Source: Marinospirillum sp035271045 (GTDB taxonomy: Bacteria > Pseudomonadota > Gammaproteobacteria > Pseudomonadales > Halomonadaceae). From it: a stretch of 64,000 bases of DNA. Shown piece by piece: positions 14,721-23,165 of this stretch. The stretch's first letter is position 1. Each line of letters starts with the position of its first letter. The translations under genes were made by a program, and so were the position numbers. The stretch lies in the NCBI RefSeq assembly GCF_035271045.1, contig NZ_DATESC010000030.1, positions 1-64,000 of the forward strand, written 5' to 3'. Below the pieces are notes generated by a model. It saw only the letters and a list, made by a program, of their open reading frames with translations, did not search any database and was not told where the DNA came from.

Positions 14721-16139
14721 TTATTCATCACCCTCACTATCCAAGGCAGCAGCTTCTATATTTAGGTCTTTAATTTTGCGGGTTAAGGTGTTGCGCCCCC
14801 AACCTAATAATTCGGCTGCATCACGTCGCCCACCGGCAGCCTGTTTTAAAGCAGCTTCTATCATAATGCGCTCAAACACAGGCAAGGCTTGATTAAGCAA
14901 ACCTTTATGGCCTTGTTGCAGGGCTTGTTCTGCCCAATGAGATAAAGCAACTTCCCACGATTGAGAATTACCTTGAGTGGGTTCTGCATTTAAAAGTTCG
15001 GGCGGTAGGTCGCTAACCATCACTTCACGGCTAGAAGCCATAACGGTTAACCAGCGGCAGGTGTTTTCTAATTGGCGTACATTGCCTGACCATTTTTGAT
15101 GACTTAAAAAAGCTTCGGTTTCAGGCAACAAAATTCGTGGCTCTACATCCAGTTCACGCGCTGCTTTTTGTAAAAAATGAGCGGCAAGCTTAGCAATGTC
15201 TTCACGTCGCTCATTTAATTTAGGCAAATGAATACGAATAACATTCAACCGATGATAAAGGTCTTCACGAAATAACCCTTCAGCAACCAAAATTTCTAAA
15301 TCATGGTGAGTAGCAGCAACAATGCGTACATCAACCTGCATAGGAAGATGGCCACCTACACGGTAAAAAGTACCATCCGATAAAACACGCAATAACCGTG
15401 TTTGAGTTTCTAACGGCATATCACCGATTTCATCAAGAAATAATGTGCCGCCATTGGCTTGTTCAAAACGGCCTTTACGAATACTAGCAGCCCCCGTAAA
15501 AGCCCCTTTTTCGTGACCAAACAATTCAGATTCAATTAAGTCTTTAGGAATAGCCGCCATATTTAAGGCAATAAAAGGCTGCTGTGCGCGTGGACTATTA
15601 TGGTGCAGCGCATTAGCAACCAATTCTTTACCTGTCCCTGACTGACCATGAATGAGTACGGTTATGCTTGAATGTGACAAGCGCCCTATAATCCTAAAAA
15701 CTTCTTGCATCGCCGGTGCTTCACCAATAATTGCACTGCCTGTGGCTTGATATTCAGTTATTGCTGTCTGTTCTTGAGCATGGGCTAAGGCGCGGCGCAC
15801 TAGTGCAACAAGTTCATCTAAATCAAAAGGTTTAGGCAAGTATTCAAAAGCACCATTTTGATAAGACTTCACCGCACTGTCTAAATCTGAATGCGCTGTC
15901 ATTATAATCACTGGCAAATTGGCATACCGCTGATGCACTTCAACCATAACTGCCAAACCATCCATGCCCTGCATACGGATGTCGGTAACAATAATATTTG
16001 GCTTAGTATTAGACAACTGCGCTAAGGCTGCTTCACCGCTGGCAAAAGTAGTAATAAAAAAACCGGCTTGTGTTAAGGCTTTTTCCATAACCCAACGCAT
16101 CGACTTATCATCATCAATAATCCAGACTTGATTAGTCAT
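14721..16139 (-). CDS. ntrC: Nitrogen regulation response regulator NtrC
   Basis: A 472-residue NtrC (GlnG), the sigma-54 activator for nitrogen limitation. Receiver domain at 1-120 with acidic pair DD10-11, phosphorylated Asp53 (VTDIRM) and Lys in YLPKPFD. AAA+ domain with Walker A GQSGTGKE, the sigma-54-contacting GAFTGA loop and Walker B GGTLFLDEIGD. A Fis-type helix-turn-helix closes the protein (GGRRDAAELLGWGRNTLTRKI). It lies 13 bp after ntrB and is followed by an NtrC site for the gltB operon. The probable targets in this window are glnA and gltB, both with sigma-54 promoters. Confidence 0.97.
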   Translation of the reverse strand: MTNQVWIIDDDKSMRWVMEKALTQAGFFITTFASGEAALAQLSNTKPNIIVTDIRMQGMDGLAVMVEVHQRYANLPVIIMTAHSDLDSAVKSYQNGAFEYLPKPFDLDELVALVRRALAHAQEQTAITEYQATGSAIIGEAPAMQEVFRIIGRLSHSSITVLIHGQSGTGKELVANALHHNSPRAQQPFIALNMAAIPKDLIESELFGHEKGAFTGAASIRKGRFEQANGGTLFLDEIGDMPLETQTRLLRVLSDGTFYRVGGHLPMQVDVRIVAATHHDLEILVAEGLFREDLYHRLNVIRIHLPKLNERREDIAKLAAHFLQKAARELDVEPRILLPETEAFLSHQKWSGNVRQLENTCRWLTVMASSREVMVSDLPPELLNAEPTQGNSQSWEVALSHWAEQALQQGHKGLLNQALPVFERIMIEAALKQAAGGRRDAAELLGWGRNTLTRKIKDLNIEAAALDSEGDE

Positions 16140-16152
16140 GGTTTGCTGCTCC

Positions 16153-17259
16153 TTAGTGATTTTTTAGGTAAGAATCAAAGGGAATTAAAATACGAAAAAC
16201 AGTACAACCAACGCTACTGTCACATTTAATCAGCCCTTTGTGCTGTTGCACTATGGCTTGTGCTATCGGCAAACCTAACCCTGTTCCTTGAGTGCGACCT
16301 GTTACCATTGGATAAAATAAAGCCTTAATCAATTTGTTATCAATGCCTGGACCATTGTCTTCTACCTCAACCAAACACACTAAACGGTGCCTTTTTTTGC
16401 CTAGCGTGAACTGTCGTAATACGCGTGAGCGCAAAGTAATGGTGGCTGGGCGATAACTAGGATTCTCTAATAAAGCTTGCGTTGCGTTACGCACAATATT
16501 AAGCACTACTTGAATCAAGCTGTCTAAATCAGCAGTCAGTTCAGGCAAACTTGGATCGTAATCACGAACTAAAGTAATAGCATCACCGACTTCTGCTTGT
16601 AGAATAAGGCAAACACGCTCTAGCACCTGATGAATATTAATTCTTTCAAAGTTCATACATTGATGTGATCCCAGCATACGATCAACAAGGTGGCTTAACC
16701 GATCAGCCTCATTAATAATCACATCGGTGTATTCTTTTAATTCTGGATCAGGTAATTGACGCGCCAGCAATTGTGCTGCACCACGAATACCACCTAAAGG
16801 ATTTTTAACTTCATGCGCCATACCTTGTACCAAAGCTTGCGTTACTTGATTAGCAGTAAATAAACTATCTTGGCGGCTAAGGTGTAATACACGGTCTTGT
16901 GGAAGTAACTCAACCAGTAATTGTTTACCTTTTTGTTTAACGTCACTAAAAGGCGTAGCGGTATAATCAATAGTAACCACTTGGGCATTACTAGGAAAAT
17001 GCAAATGAACTTCACGGCGTGTATAAGGACGCTGATCTAACAAGGCATTGTGAAGTGCATCCAAACAATCGTCATCTTCCCAAAAAAATAGCGTAATAGA
17101 ACGATTCAACAAGTGAGCACGACTGGTTTCAAAAAGCTGTTCTGCTGCCAAATTGGCATAGAGCACACACAAATCTTCATCAAGCAGCAATACCGCAATG
17201 GATAGCTGTTCTAGTAGCGTATGGCTCAAACTAGGCGAATAAGAATTAGGTAGGTTCAT
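16153..17259 (-). CDS. ntrB: Nitrogen regulation sensor kinase NtrB
   Basis: NtrB (GlnL), a cytoplasmic histidine kinase/phosphatase acting on NtrC under control of PII. An N-terminal PAS domain (LLEQLSIAVLLLDEDLCVLYANLAAE) is followed by the phosphorylated histidine in MAHEVKNPLGGIRGAAQLLA, the N box (NIVRNATQAL), G1 (VEDNGPGI) and G2 (GTGLGLPIAQ). No membrane helices, as expected. I prefer ATG 17259 (MNLPNSYS) over the in-frame TTG three codons earlier; neither has a good ribosome binding site. It follows glnA, separated by a small hairpin that probably lets only part of the glnA transcripts read through. Confidence 0.96.
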   Translation of the reverse strand: MNLPNSYSPSLSHTLLEQLSIAVLLLDEDLCVLYANLAAEQLFETSRAHLLNRSITLFFWEDDDCLDALHNALLDQRPYTRREVHLHFPSNAQVVTIDYTATPFSDVKQKGKQLLVELLPQDRVLHLSRQDSLFTANQVTQALVQGMAHEVKNPLGGIRGAAQLLARQLPDPELKEYTDVIINEADRLSHLVDRMLGSHQCMNFERINIHQVLERVCLILQAEVGDAITLVRDYDPSLPELTADLDSLIQVVLNIVRNATQALLENPSYRPATITLRSRVLRQFTLGKKRHRLVCLVEVEDNGPGIDNKLIKALFYPMVTGRTQGTGLGLPIAQAIVQQHKGLIKCDSSVGCTVFRILIPFDSYLKNH

Positions 17260-17269
17260 AGATAACAAT

Positions 17270-17290
17270 TATGCCCCAAAAAGGGGCATA
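17270..17290 (-). terminator. Hairpin between glnA and ntrB
   Basis: TATGCCCC and GGGGCATA form a perfect 8-bp stem with a 5-base loop (17270-17290), just after the glnA stop. Only a short mixed tail follows, so it is likely a leaky terminator giving more glnA than ntrBC transcript, as in the enteric glnALG operon. Confidence 0.7.
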
Positions 17291-17295
17291 AGTAT

Positions 17296-18702
17296 TTACA
17301 GACTATAGTACATATCAAATTCAGCAGGGTGAACTGACTCGCGTAAGCGTGAAATTTCTCCTTTTTTGCATTCAATATAGGCTTCTAACATCTCTTCAGA
17401 AAACACACCACCTTCCAATAAGAATGCTCTATCTGCCCACAAAGCGGTTAAGGCTTCGTCTAGGCTATAAGCAACTTGTGGAATGCCTTTCGCTTCTTCA
17501 GGCGGCAAGTCATACAAGTTTTTATCCATTGCATCACCAGGATGAATCTTGTTTTTTATACCGTCTAAGCCAGCCATCATTAAGGCTGAAAAAGCCAAGT
17601 AAGGGTTAGCCATTGGGTCAGGAAAACGGCATTCAATACGTTTAGCTTTTGCACTTTTCACCCAAGGAATACGAATGGATGCTGAACGATTACACGCAGA
17701 GTAAGCCAACATAACCGGCGCTTCATAGCCAGGCACAAGGCGCTTGTAAGAGTTAGTGCTAGGGTTGGTTATCGCATTAAGGGCGTGAGCGTGCTTAACA
17801 ATACCGCCAATGTAATGCAATGCCATTTCAGACAAACCGGCATAGTCATCACCAGCAAACAAGTTTTTGCCATCTTTGGATAAAGACTGGTGAACGTGCA
17901 TACCCGAACCATTATCGCCCACTAATGGCTTAGGCATAAAGGTAGCTGTTTTACCCATCGCATGGGCCGCATTGTGTACGCAATACTTTAGTAACTGTAC
18001 TTCATCTGCTTTTTTTACCAATGTATTAAAAGGTACACCAATTTCACATTGTCCAGCATTGGCAACTTCATGGTGATGCACTTCAATACCTAAACCCATA
18101 GCAGTCATGGCATTACACATAGCAACACGCGCATCAACAAGGGAATCAACAGGAGGAACAGGAAAATAACCACCTTTTACCCGTGGGCGATGACCTGAAT
18201 TACTACCATTAACCAATGTTTCTGAAGCCCAAGCACCTTCATCAGAATTAATTTCAAAGCTTACGCCATGCATTGACTCTTTCCAAGTGACAGAATCAAA
18301 TACAAAAAATTCAGGTTCAGGACCAAAATAAGCCGTATCAGCAATACCCGTTGACTGTAAATATAACTCAGCACGACGTGCAATAGAGCGAGGGTCACGA
18401 TCATAACCTGACAAGGTGGCTGGCTCGACAACATCGCAACGCAAAATAACGGTTGATTCAGTTGCAAAAGGATCAATAACAGCAGTGGAGTCATCAGGCA
18501 TCAGCACCATATCTGAAGCTTCAATACCTTTCCAACCATGAATAGAAGAACCATCAAACATTTTTCCTTCTTCGAAGGTTTCTTCATCTAAAGCTTCAGA
18601 TGGAAAAGTAATGTGATGCTCTTTACCTAAAGTATCAGTAAAACGTAAATCCACCCACCGAGCTTGATATTCTTGAATGAGTGATTGGGTCTTAGTAGAC
18701 AT
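17296..18702 (-). CDS. glnA: Glutamine synthetase type I
   Basis: A 468-residue dodecameric GSI making glutamine from glutamate, ammonia and ATP. Landmarks: the N-terminal beta-grasp with FDGSSIHGWKGIEASDM (latch loop), EINSDEG, metal ligands in GPEPEFFVFD, the NGSGMHVHQS active-site strand and NPSTNSYKRLVPGYEAPV. The adenylylation tyrosine is in NLYDLPPEE near residue 397, so activity should be tuned by GlnE. Start ATG 18702 has GAGGAG nine bases upstream. Upstream are a sigma-54 promoter and two NtrC sites. First gene of glnA-ntrB-ntrC. Confidence 0.98.
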   Translation of the reverse strand: MSTKTQSLIQEYQARWVDLRFTDTLGKEHHITFPSEALDEETFEEGKMFDGSSIHGWKGIEASDMVLMPDDSTAVIDPFATESTVILRCDVVEPATLSGYDRDPRSIARRAELYLQSTGIADTAYFGPEPEFFVFDSVTWKESMHGVSFEINSDEGAWASETLVNGSNSGHRPRVKGGYFPVPPVDSLVDARVAMCNAMTAMGLGIEVHHHEVANAGQCEIGVPFNTLVKKADEVQLLKYCVHNAAHAMGKTATFMPKPLVGDNGSGMHVHQSLSKDGKNLFAGDDYAGLSEMALHYIGGIVKHAHALNAITNPSTNSYKRLVPGYEAPVMLAYSACNRSASIRIPWVKSAKAKRIECRFPDPMANPYLAFSALMMAGLDGIKNKIHPGDAMDKNLYDLPPEEAKGIPQVAYSLDEALTALWADRAFLLEGGVFSEEMLEAYIECKKGEISRLRESVHPAEFDMYYSL

Positions 18703-18762
18703 AAAATGACTCCTCTAAGTCAAAGTTATAACCACAGCTAAATGCTGTATTACAGAGGAGTC

Positions 18763-18779
18763 AGCAAGTTCTATGCCAT
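18763..18779 (-). promoter_or_regulatory. Sigma-54 promoter of glnA
   Basis: Minus-strand ATGGCATAGAACTTGCT carries the -24 GG and -12 GC at the required 12-base spacing. Start of transcription is expected near 18752, giving a leader of about 50 bases. The two NtrC sites stand about 85 and 118 bp upstream of that point. Confidence 0.8.
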
Positions 18780-18830
18780 AAGAAAAAATTGAGCCAATAC
18801 AGGAAAATACAGCCTAAAAGCTTAAAAATA

Positions 18831-18847
18831 TGCGCCATAACAGTGCA
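18831..18847 (-). promoter_or_regulatory. NtrC site 1 upstream of glnA
   Basis: Minus strand TGCAC-N7-GCGCA matches the 17-bp NtrC palindrome with a single mismatch in the right half. It is centred about 31 bp, three helical turns, from a second site, the spacing seen for the strong enhancer of the enteric glnA promoter. Confidence 0.75.
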
Positions 18848-18861
18848 TAAGCCACCTTTTT

Positions 18862-18878
18862 AGCACCAAGCTAACGCA
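18862..18878 (-). promoter_or_regulatory. NtrC site 2 upstream of glnA
   Basis: Minus strand TGCGT-N7-GTGCT, a slightly weaker copy of the 17-bp palindrome. Same helical face as site 1, which would favour cooperative assembly of the NtrC oligomer. Confidence 0.65.
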
Positions 18879-18896
18879 TATTTATCATTTCATACG

Positions 18897-20522
18897 TCAA
18901 ACCGAACCAAGGACTGAAGAATGGGCGTGGTTTATGCTAAGCGCCATTGCTTCGGCAACTTTAATGCCATCAATAGCCGCCGATAAAATACCGCCAGCAT
19001 AGCCAGCACCTTCGCCCGCAGGGTATAAACCTTGTGTACTGATGCTTTGAAAATCTTTACCGCGTTTTATGCAAATCGGTGCTGACGTGCGCGTTTCTAC
19101 GCCGGTTAATATCGCATCATCTAAAGCAAAACCTTTAACTTTTCTATTAAATACGGGAATTGCTTCTCGAATGGCTTCAATACAAAAATCAGGCAGCGCT
19201 TGCGATAAGTCCGTCAGTTTAATACCTGGTTTAAAAGAAGGTTCAACACTACCCAGTGTTACAGATGAAACACCCTTTAAGAAATCACCCACTTTTTGAG
19301 CCGGCGCATCGTAATTAGAACCACCCAACAGGTAAGCGTTTTTTTCTAAAGCACGTTGAAAATCAATGCCTGCCAAAGGGCTTTCTGGATAATCTGAAGG
19401 ATCAATACCCACCACAATGGCGCTATTAGCATTTCGTTCGGCGCGTGAATACTGGCTCATGCCATTGGTGACTACACCAAATTCTTCAGAAGCAGCCGCC
19501 ACCACAGTGCCACCCGGACACATACAAAAACTGTACACTGAACGGCCGCTATTACAGTGATGCACCAGTTTATAATCCGCAGCACCCAAAATAGGATGAC
19601 CAACATTATGACCAAAACGTGCTTTATCAATCACCGCTTGTGGATGTTCAATACGAAAACCCACTGAAAAAGGCTTAGCTTCAATATAAATGTTTTTGTC
19701 ATAGAGCATCTGAAAAGTATCACGCGCACTGTGACCAATCGCCAAGGCAACGTGACGTGAGTTAATCACTTCACCATCTGCCAGCACCACACCCGTTATT
19801 TGTCCATTATTCAACAACACATCATCAACCCTAGCGCTAAAACGTATTTCGCCACCCAGCGCAATAATGGTTGCACGCATTTGCTCGACCATAGTCACCA
19901 AACGAAACGTCCCAATGTGCGGTTTGCTAACAAACATGATTTCTTCTGGTGCGCCTGCTGCAACGAACTCGCTTAGCACTTTACGACCGTAATGATTAGG
20001 GTCTTTAACTTGGCTATACAGCTTACCGTCAGAAAAAGTCCCTGCGCCGCCTTCACCAAACTGAACATTGGATTCAGTATTTAGGATTTTCTTGCGCCAA
20101 AAACCAAACGTATCTTTAGTGCGTTCTCGCACCTCTTTACCGCGATCCAAAATAATCGGCTTATAACCCATTTGCGCCAACACTAAACCTGCCAATAAAC
20201 CACAAGGTCCAAAACCGATAATAACGGGGCGTTCCTTTAAATCTATCGGCGCTTGTGCAACGGGTTTATAACGCATATCGGGTGTTACTTTAATCAGCGG
20301 ATCGGCAGCAAAAGTGTCTAGCAGAACAGCGTTACAGCTTGTCTTAACATCAAGCGTATAAATTAGCTGAATGTCCGTTTTTTTACGCGCATCATAAGCA
20401 CGACGGTGAATTTGATAGCTAAGCAGTTCAGGGGGATGAATGGATAAACGCGTCAAAATAGCGTCAAAAATAGCCTGTTCATCGTGGTCAAGCGGTAATT
20501 GAATATTAGTTAAACGTATCAT
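18897..20522 (-). CDS. FAD-dependent dehydrogenase (COG2509 type)
   Basis: About 541 residues. After an N-terminal region of 95 residues (IHPPELLSYQIHRRAYDARK) comes a dinucleotide-binding fold (PVIIGFGPCGLLAGLVLAQM), then NVQFGEGGAGTFSDGKLYS and the CMCPGGTVVAAASEEFGVVTNGMS stretch typical of this conserved family. The C-terminal part ends with GLYPAGEGAGYAGGILSAAIDG, which closes the FAD site. Members are soluble and widespread; their substrate is not known to me. ATG 20522 is taken as start, the preceding TTG being less likely. It stands between the glnA control region and the GTPase gene and shows no clear operon partner. Confidence 0.85.
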   Translation of the reverse strand: MIRLTNIQLPLDHDEQAIFDAILTRLSIHPPELLSYQIHRRAYDARKKTDIQLIYTLDVKTSCNAVLLDTFAADPLIKVTPDMRYKPVAQAPIDLKERPVIIGFGPCGLLAGLVLAQMGYKPIILDRGKEVRERTKDTFGFWRKKILNTESNVQFGEGGAGTFSDGKLYSQVKDPNHYGRKVLSEFVAAGAPEEIMFVSKPHIGTFRLVTMVEQMRATIIALGGEIRFSARVDDVLLNNGQITGVVLADGEVINSRHVALAIGHSARDTFQMLYDKNIYIEAKPFSVGFRIEHPQAVIDKARFGHNVGHPILGAADYKLVHHCNSGRSVYSFCMCPGGTVVAAASEEFGVVTNGMSQYSRAERNANSAIVVGIDPSDYPESPLAGIDFQRALEKNAYLLGGSNYDAPAQKVGDFLKGVSSVTLGSVEPSFKPGIKLTDLSQALPDFCIEAIREAIPVFNRKVKGFALDDAILTGVETRTSAPICIKRGKDFQSISTQGLYPAGEGAGYAGGILSAAIDGIKVAEAMALSINHAHSSVLGSV

Positions 20523-20566
20523 CAAAAGTTTCCAAAAGCGGGCAGTAAGCTTATTTAAAAAAGTTG

Positions 20567-20614
20567 GTGTTTTTAAATATTAGTGTTTTTAAACATTAGT
20601 ATTTTTAAACATTA
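20567..20614. repeat. Three 16-bp tandem repeats
   Basis: Three adjoining copies of a 16-bp AT-rich unit (GTGTTTTTAAACATTA, one or two changes per copy) at 20567-20582, 20583-20598 and 20599-20614. The last copy includes the stop codon of the GTPase gene. Likely slipped-strand expansion; no coding role. Confidence 0.9.
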
Positions 20615-22024
20615 GAGTCTCCAAGCACTGCGCTGTTCTTCGTTAAGCGCAGCGGTTAGTTGAGTGCTGAGTTGTTCGCTAATCCAGCTGCTTAATGCTT
20701 GCTGCTGTTTAGCTTTCCACTTATTTTGCTGCAAAGCTTTAGCCCAGTTTAAAAGCTGCACTTGCTGTGGTCTTGACCAATCATCAGCTTGTGCTTGCAG
20801 CGTTAACCGGGTGCGTTGAGCATGGGGGCGCAGCCACAGCAACTGCGTAAAAGTTAACGCCCTTGCCATCAGCACCAAAGGAAAATTTGGATGGCGAACA
20901 GGGCCAACATAATCTTTTTTACCCGCTAAAGGAATCCAACCTAAGCGTTTGCCAGTTAGCTGCTTGCTGGCTAACCAACCAGTGGTTGAACCAATAATAC
21001 CACCCGACACAGCACCCAGCATAAAAGAAGCACCACTCAAACCTAAGTCAATTAACGAGCCGGCCGCAGCACCAGCAGCAGCACTTGCCAGTAATAAATC
21101 TTGTTGCTTTAATCCCCATAAATACCAATTTTCAGTATTCATTAACGTATCGCTGTCTAAATCCCATGCCGCATTCAAAGCCAATGGCGTATTGCCATGC
21201 CCCCAATTTTTAGCCAGCTGGTGAAAAAGTTCACCTTCTGCCTTGTCTAAACGCTGCTGTAGATAATCTTCTGGGCTATTCGTTTGACTAAATAAAGCCG
21301 TTAATTTAGACAAGGGTTCGCGGCGGTTCACCTGTTCACACCAATAATGCGCTAGTTGCAAACTGACCGCTGCTAAGCGTTGCTGATCCCTTTCGGCTAA
21401 ACGCTGGCTGAGTTGATCCAGCAAAAACGTCCAATCAGTGGATAGCTCAGCCATTGCCCGCAACAGCACTTGCCGTGCAGGTAAAGTCGCAGTCATAGGG
21501 TTAAATTCCCGTACCCATTGAAAAAACTGATTTAACGTCATTTGCCATTGTTGGTGCGCAACATTCTGGCTAATCGGGTTAATCACTGCCATACGTGGCT
21601 GCCCTGTCCAGCGTAAAATCTCCATTTCAGCTTCATCAGCAGCGGTGGGTTGATTCGCCGCATCGGTAATATAAATCACCCCAGCCCCGGCCATAATCGG
21701 GGTTAACAACTGCACTTCATCAGGAAAACGTATTGCGTGTTCTGGCTCAGCTAAAAAAGCACGTATACGATTGGGGCGTTGCGCTGGGCTAACATCGTCC
21801 TGCTGCAACCAAGCCAACACCTGCCGTGAACGCTGAAAACCGGGTGTGTCGGTGAGTGCCAGCAACAGCTTGCCGTCGATAGTAAACTCAAAACGGGCAT
21901 TTTTTTGTGTTGTGCCAGACTCAATGCCAATTTCAACTGAATCATTTTCAACCAGCGTAGAAACAATCGACGACTTGCCTTGGTTAGGATGACCCACTAC
22001 ACAAAAATGTGGGTAGTTGTTCAT
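20612..22024 (-). CDS. DUF3482 GTPase
   Basis: A 470-residue protein with an N-terminal Era/YihA-like GTPase domain: G1 loop VVGHPNQGKSSI near residues 8-19, SGTTQKNARF (switch region) and DTPGF as G3. The C-terminal half is the DUF3482 region, with a hydrophobic glycine-rich stretch (LASAAAGAAAGSLIDLGLSG, then GAVSGGIIGSTTGWL) likely to associate with membrane. ATG 22024 overlaps the stop of the upstream DUF2868 gene (ATGA) and has GGAG eight bases before it, so the two are co-translated. The pair is conserved in proteobacteria, but its function is unknown. A membrane-linked GTPase module is the natural guess. Confidence 0.85.
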   Translation of the reverse strand: MNNYPHFCVVGHPNQGKSSIVSTLVENDSVEIGIESGTTQKNARFEFTIDGKLLLALTDTPGFQRSRQVLAWLQQDDVSPAQRPNRIRAFLAEPEHAIRFPDEVQLLTPIMAGAGVIYITDAANQPTAADEAEMEILRWTGQPRMAVINPISQNVAHQQWQMTLNQFFQWVREFNPMTATLPARQVLLRAMAELSTDWTFLLDQLSQRLAERDQQRLAAVSLQLAHYWCEQVNRREPLSKLTALFSQTNSPEDYLQQRLDKAEGELFHQLAKNWGHGNTPLALNAAWDLDSDTLMNTENWYLWGLKQQDLLLASAAAGAAAGSLIDLGLSGASFMLGAVSGGIIGSTTGWLASKQLTGKRLGWIPLAGKKDYVGPVRHPNFPLVLMARALTFTQLLWLRPHAQRTRLTLQAQADDWSRPQQVQLLNWAKALQQNKWKAKQQQALSSWISEQLSTQLTAALNEEQRSAWRL

Positions 22025-23085
22025 GCAGCACTCTCCAGCCAAACCAATTGATATTTACGCGCAAAAGCTTGCCAACTCATTAAATGGCGTTCTTCAAGGT
22101 CGCCTTGGCTCACCAGTTGCAACGCTTGGTAACAACCGGCTTCTGCGGCTTGTTTAATTTTATCTGCCAACTCATTTAAAGGTGGCTGCTGCGCCACAAC
22201 TAACCAAACCAAGTGTTGCGGTGGGGTTTGCAGCCAAGCTTGCCATAAGTCTTCTTCTTTCTGCCAATCGCCCTCGCCCAAGTTCAATGGTTGCGTTGGC
22301 GTTGCAGCAGTTTCACCCAACTGCCAGCCAATTTTTACTGCTGTTTGCCACTGATCAACAGCAGGCTGTTGCAGCGCTGTTGTTGGTTTAAGTATAGAAA
22401 CTTCATGCGTTTTAGTGGCTTGAATTTCAACATGGCAAGGTTGCAGTTGCCGACTTTTCCAACCACAAAACAGCGTTAGCACCACACGGGGTAACAGGTT
22501 ATAAAATAATAAACTTGCCAGTAAAAATGGCCACCAGCGGCTGGCTTCTTGAAAGTCACCCGTACTGGTTTCAATACGTGCAAAGCGCGTTTGTTCAATT
22601 AATTGCAAATCAGGCACAGCTTGTGACCAAAAAAACTGCCAAGGCGCGCTAATCATTTGAGTAATTTCAATCACCACTTGCGGCTGAGTAATAAGGGTAG
22701 AACTCCAGCCAAAGGCTAAATCAGAAAACAGTAATAGCAGTAAAAAAACCAGTAAAATACCCAGCGCTAAAAAAATCCATAAGCGATTAATTTGTGCTAA
22801 CAACCACCAGCGTTGATGTGGCAAGGGTTGCCAATAGGGTGAAAGTTTTAATACTGATTTAAGCCATAGCGGTTGGTTTGGTAACAAAAAACCACCCAAA
22901 GCTAACAGGCTACCTAACAAAGGTAAACCAGCCCAAAGCCACCAAAGCCACAATAAGTTAATACGTCCTTGCGGCGTATAAGCCAGCGCTGCTGCGCCCA
23001 ACAGCAAACCACCAGCAAAAGCCAACCAAGCCAGCCATTGGGGTAGTTTTAATTTTTGAACTGTTTGCAACCTGCCTCCTACCAC
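22021..23085 (-). CDS. DUF2868 membrane protein, probably N-terminally truncated
   Basis: A membrane protein of up to 354 residues, partner of the DUF3482 GTPase. Helices at about 18-33, 45-68, 103-123 and 188-210 are visible, with the conserved WWPFLLASLLFYNLLPRVVL stretch, and a soluble C-terminal domain ending LVWLESAA. From memory, family members run near 450 residues and begin with a region containing LWLAEAVRL and a GPLEDA motif; that first ~90 residues is absent. The gene begins just next to the restriction-modification genes, so the missing part was probably lost when those entered. Start codon unsure: GTG 23085, or TTG 23070, which has AGGAGG four bases before it. Confidence 0.7.
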   Translation of the reverse strand: MVGGRLQTVQKLKLPQWLAWLAFAGGLLLGAAALAYTPQGRINLLWLWWLWAGLPLLGSLLALGGFLLPNQPLWLKSVLKLSPYWQPLPHQRWWLLAQINRLWIFLALGILLVFLLLLLFSDLAFGWSSTLITQPQVVIEITQMISAPWQFFWSQAVPDLQLIEQTRFARIETSTGDFQEASRWWPFLLASLLFYNLLPRVVLTLFCGWKSRQLQPCHVEIQATKTHEVSILKPTTALQQPAVDQWQTAVKIGWQLGETAATPTQPLNLGEGDWQKEEDLWQAWLQTPPQHLVWLVVAQQPPLNELADKIKQAAEAGCYQALQLVSQGDLEERHLMSWQAFARKYQLVWLESAA

Positions 23086-23165
23086 TTTAAAGATTTATTC
23101 CTAAGCGCCTGATATTAACAGTTTTTATAAAATAAGCAGGAAGACAGATAAAAATACAATTGATA

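Noticed and set aside
20567..20614. CRISPR-like array.
   Set aside because: Direct tandem 16-bp units without spacers and with no cas genes nearby.
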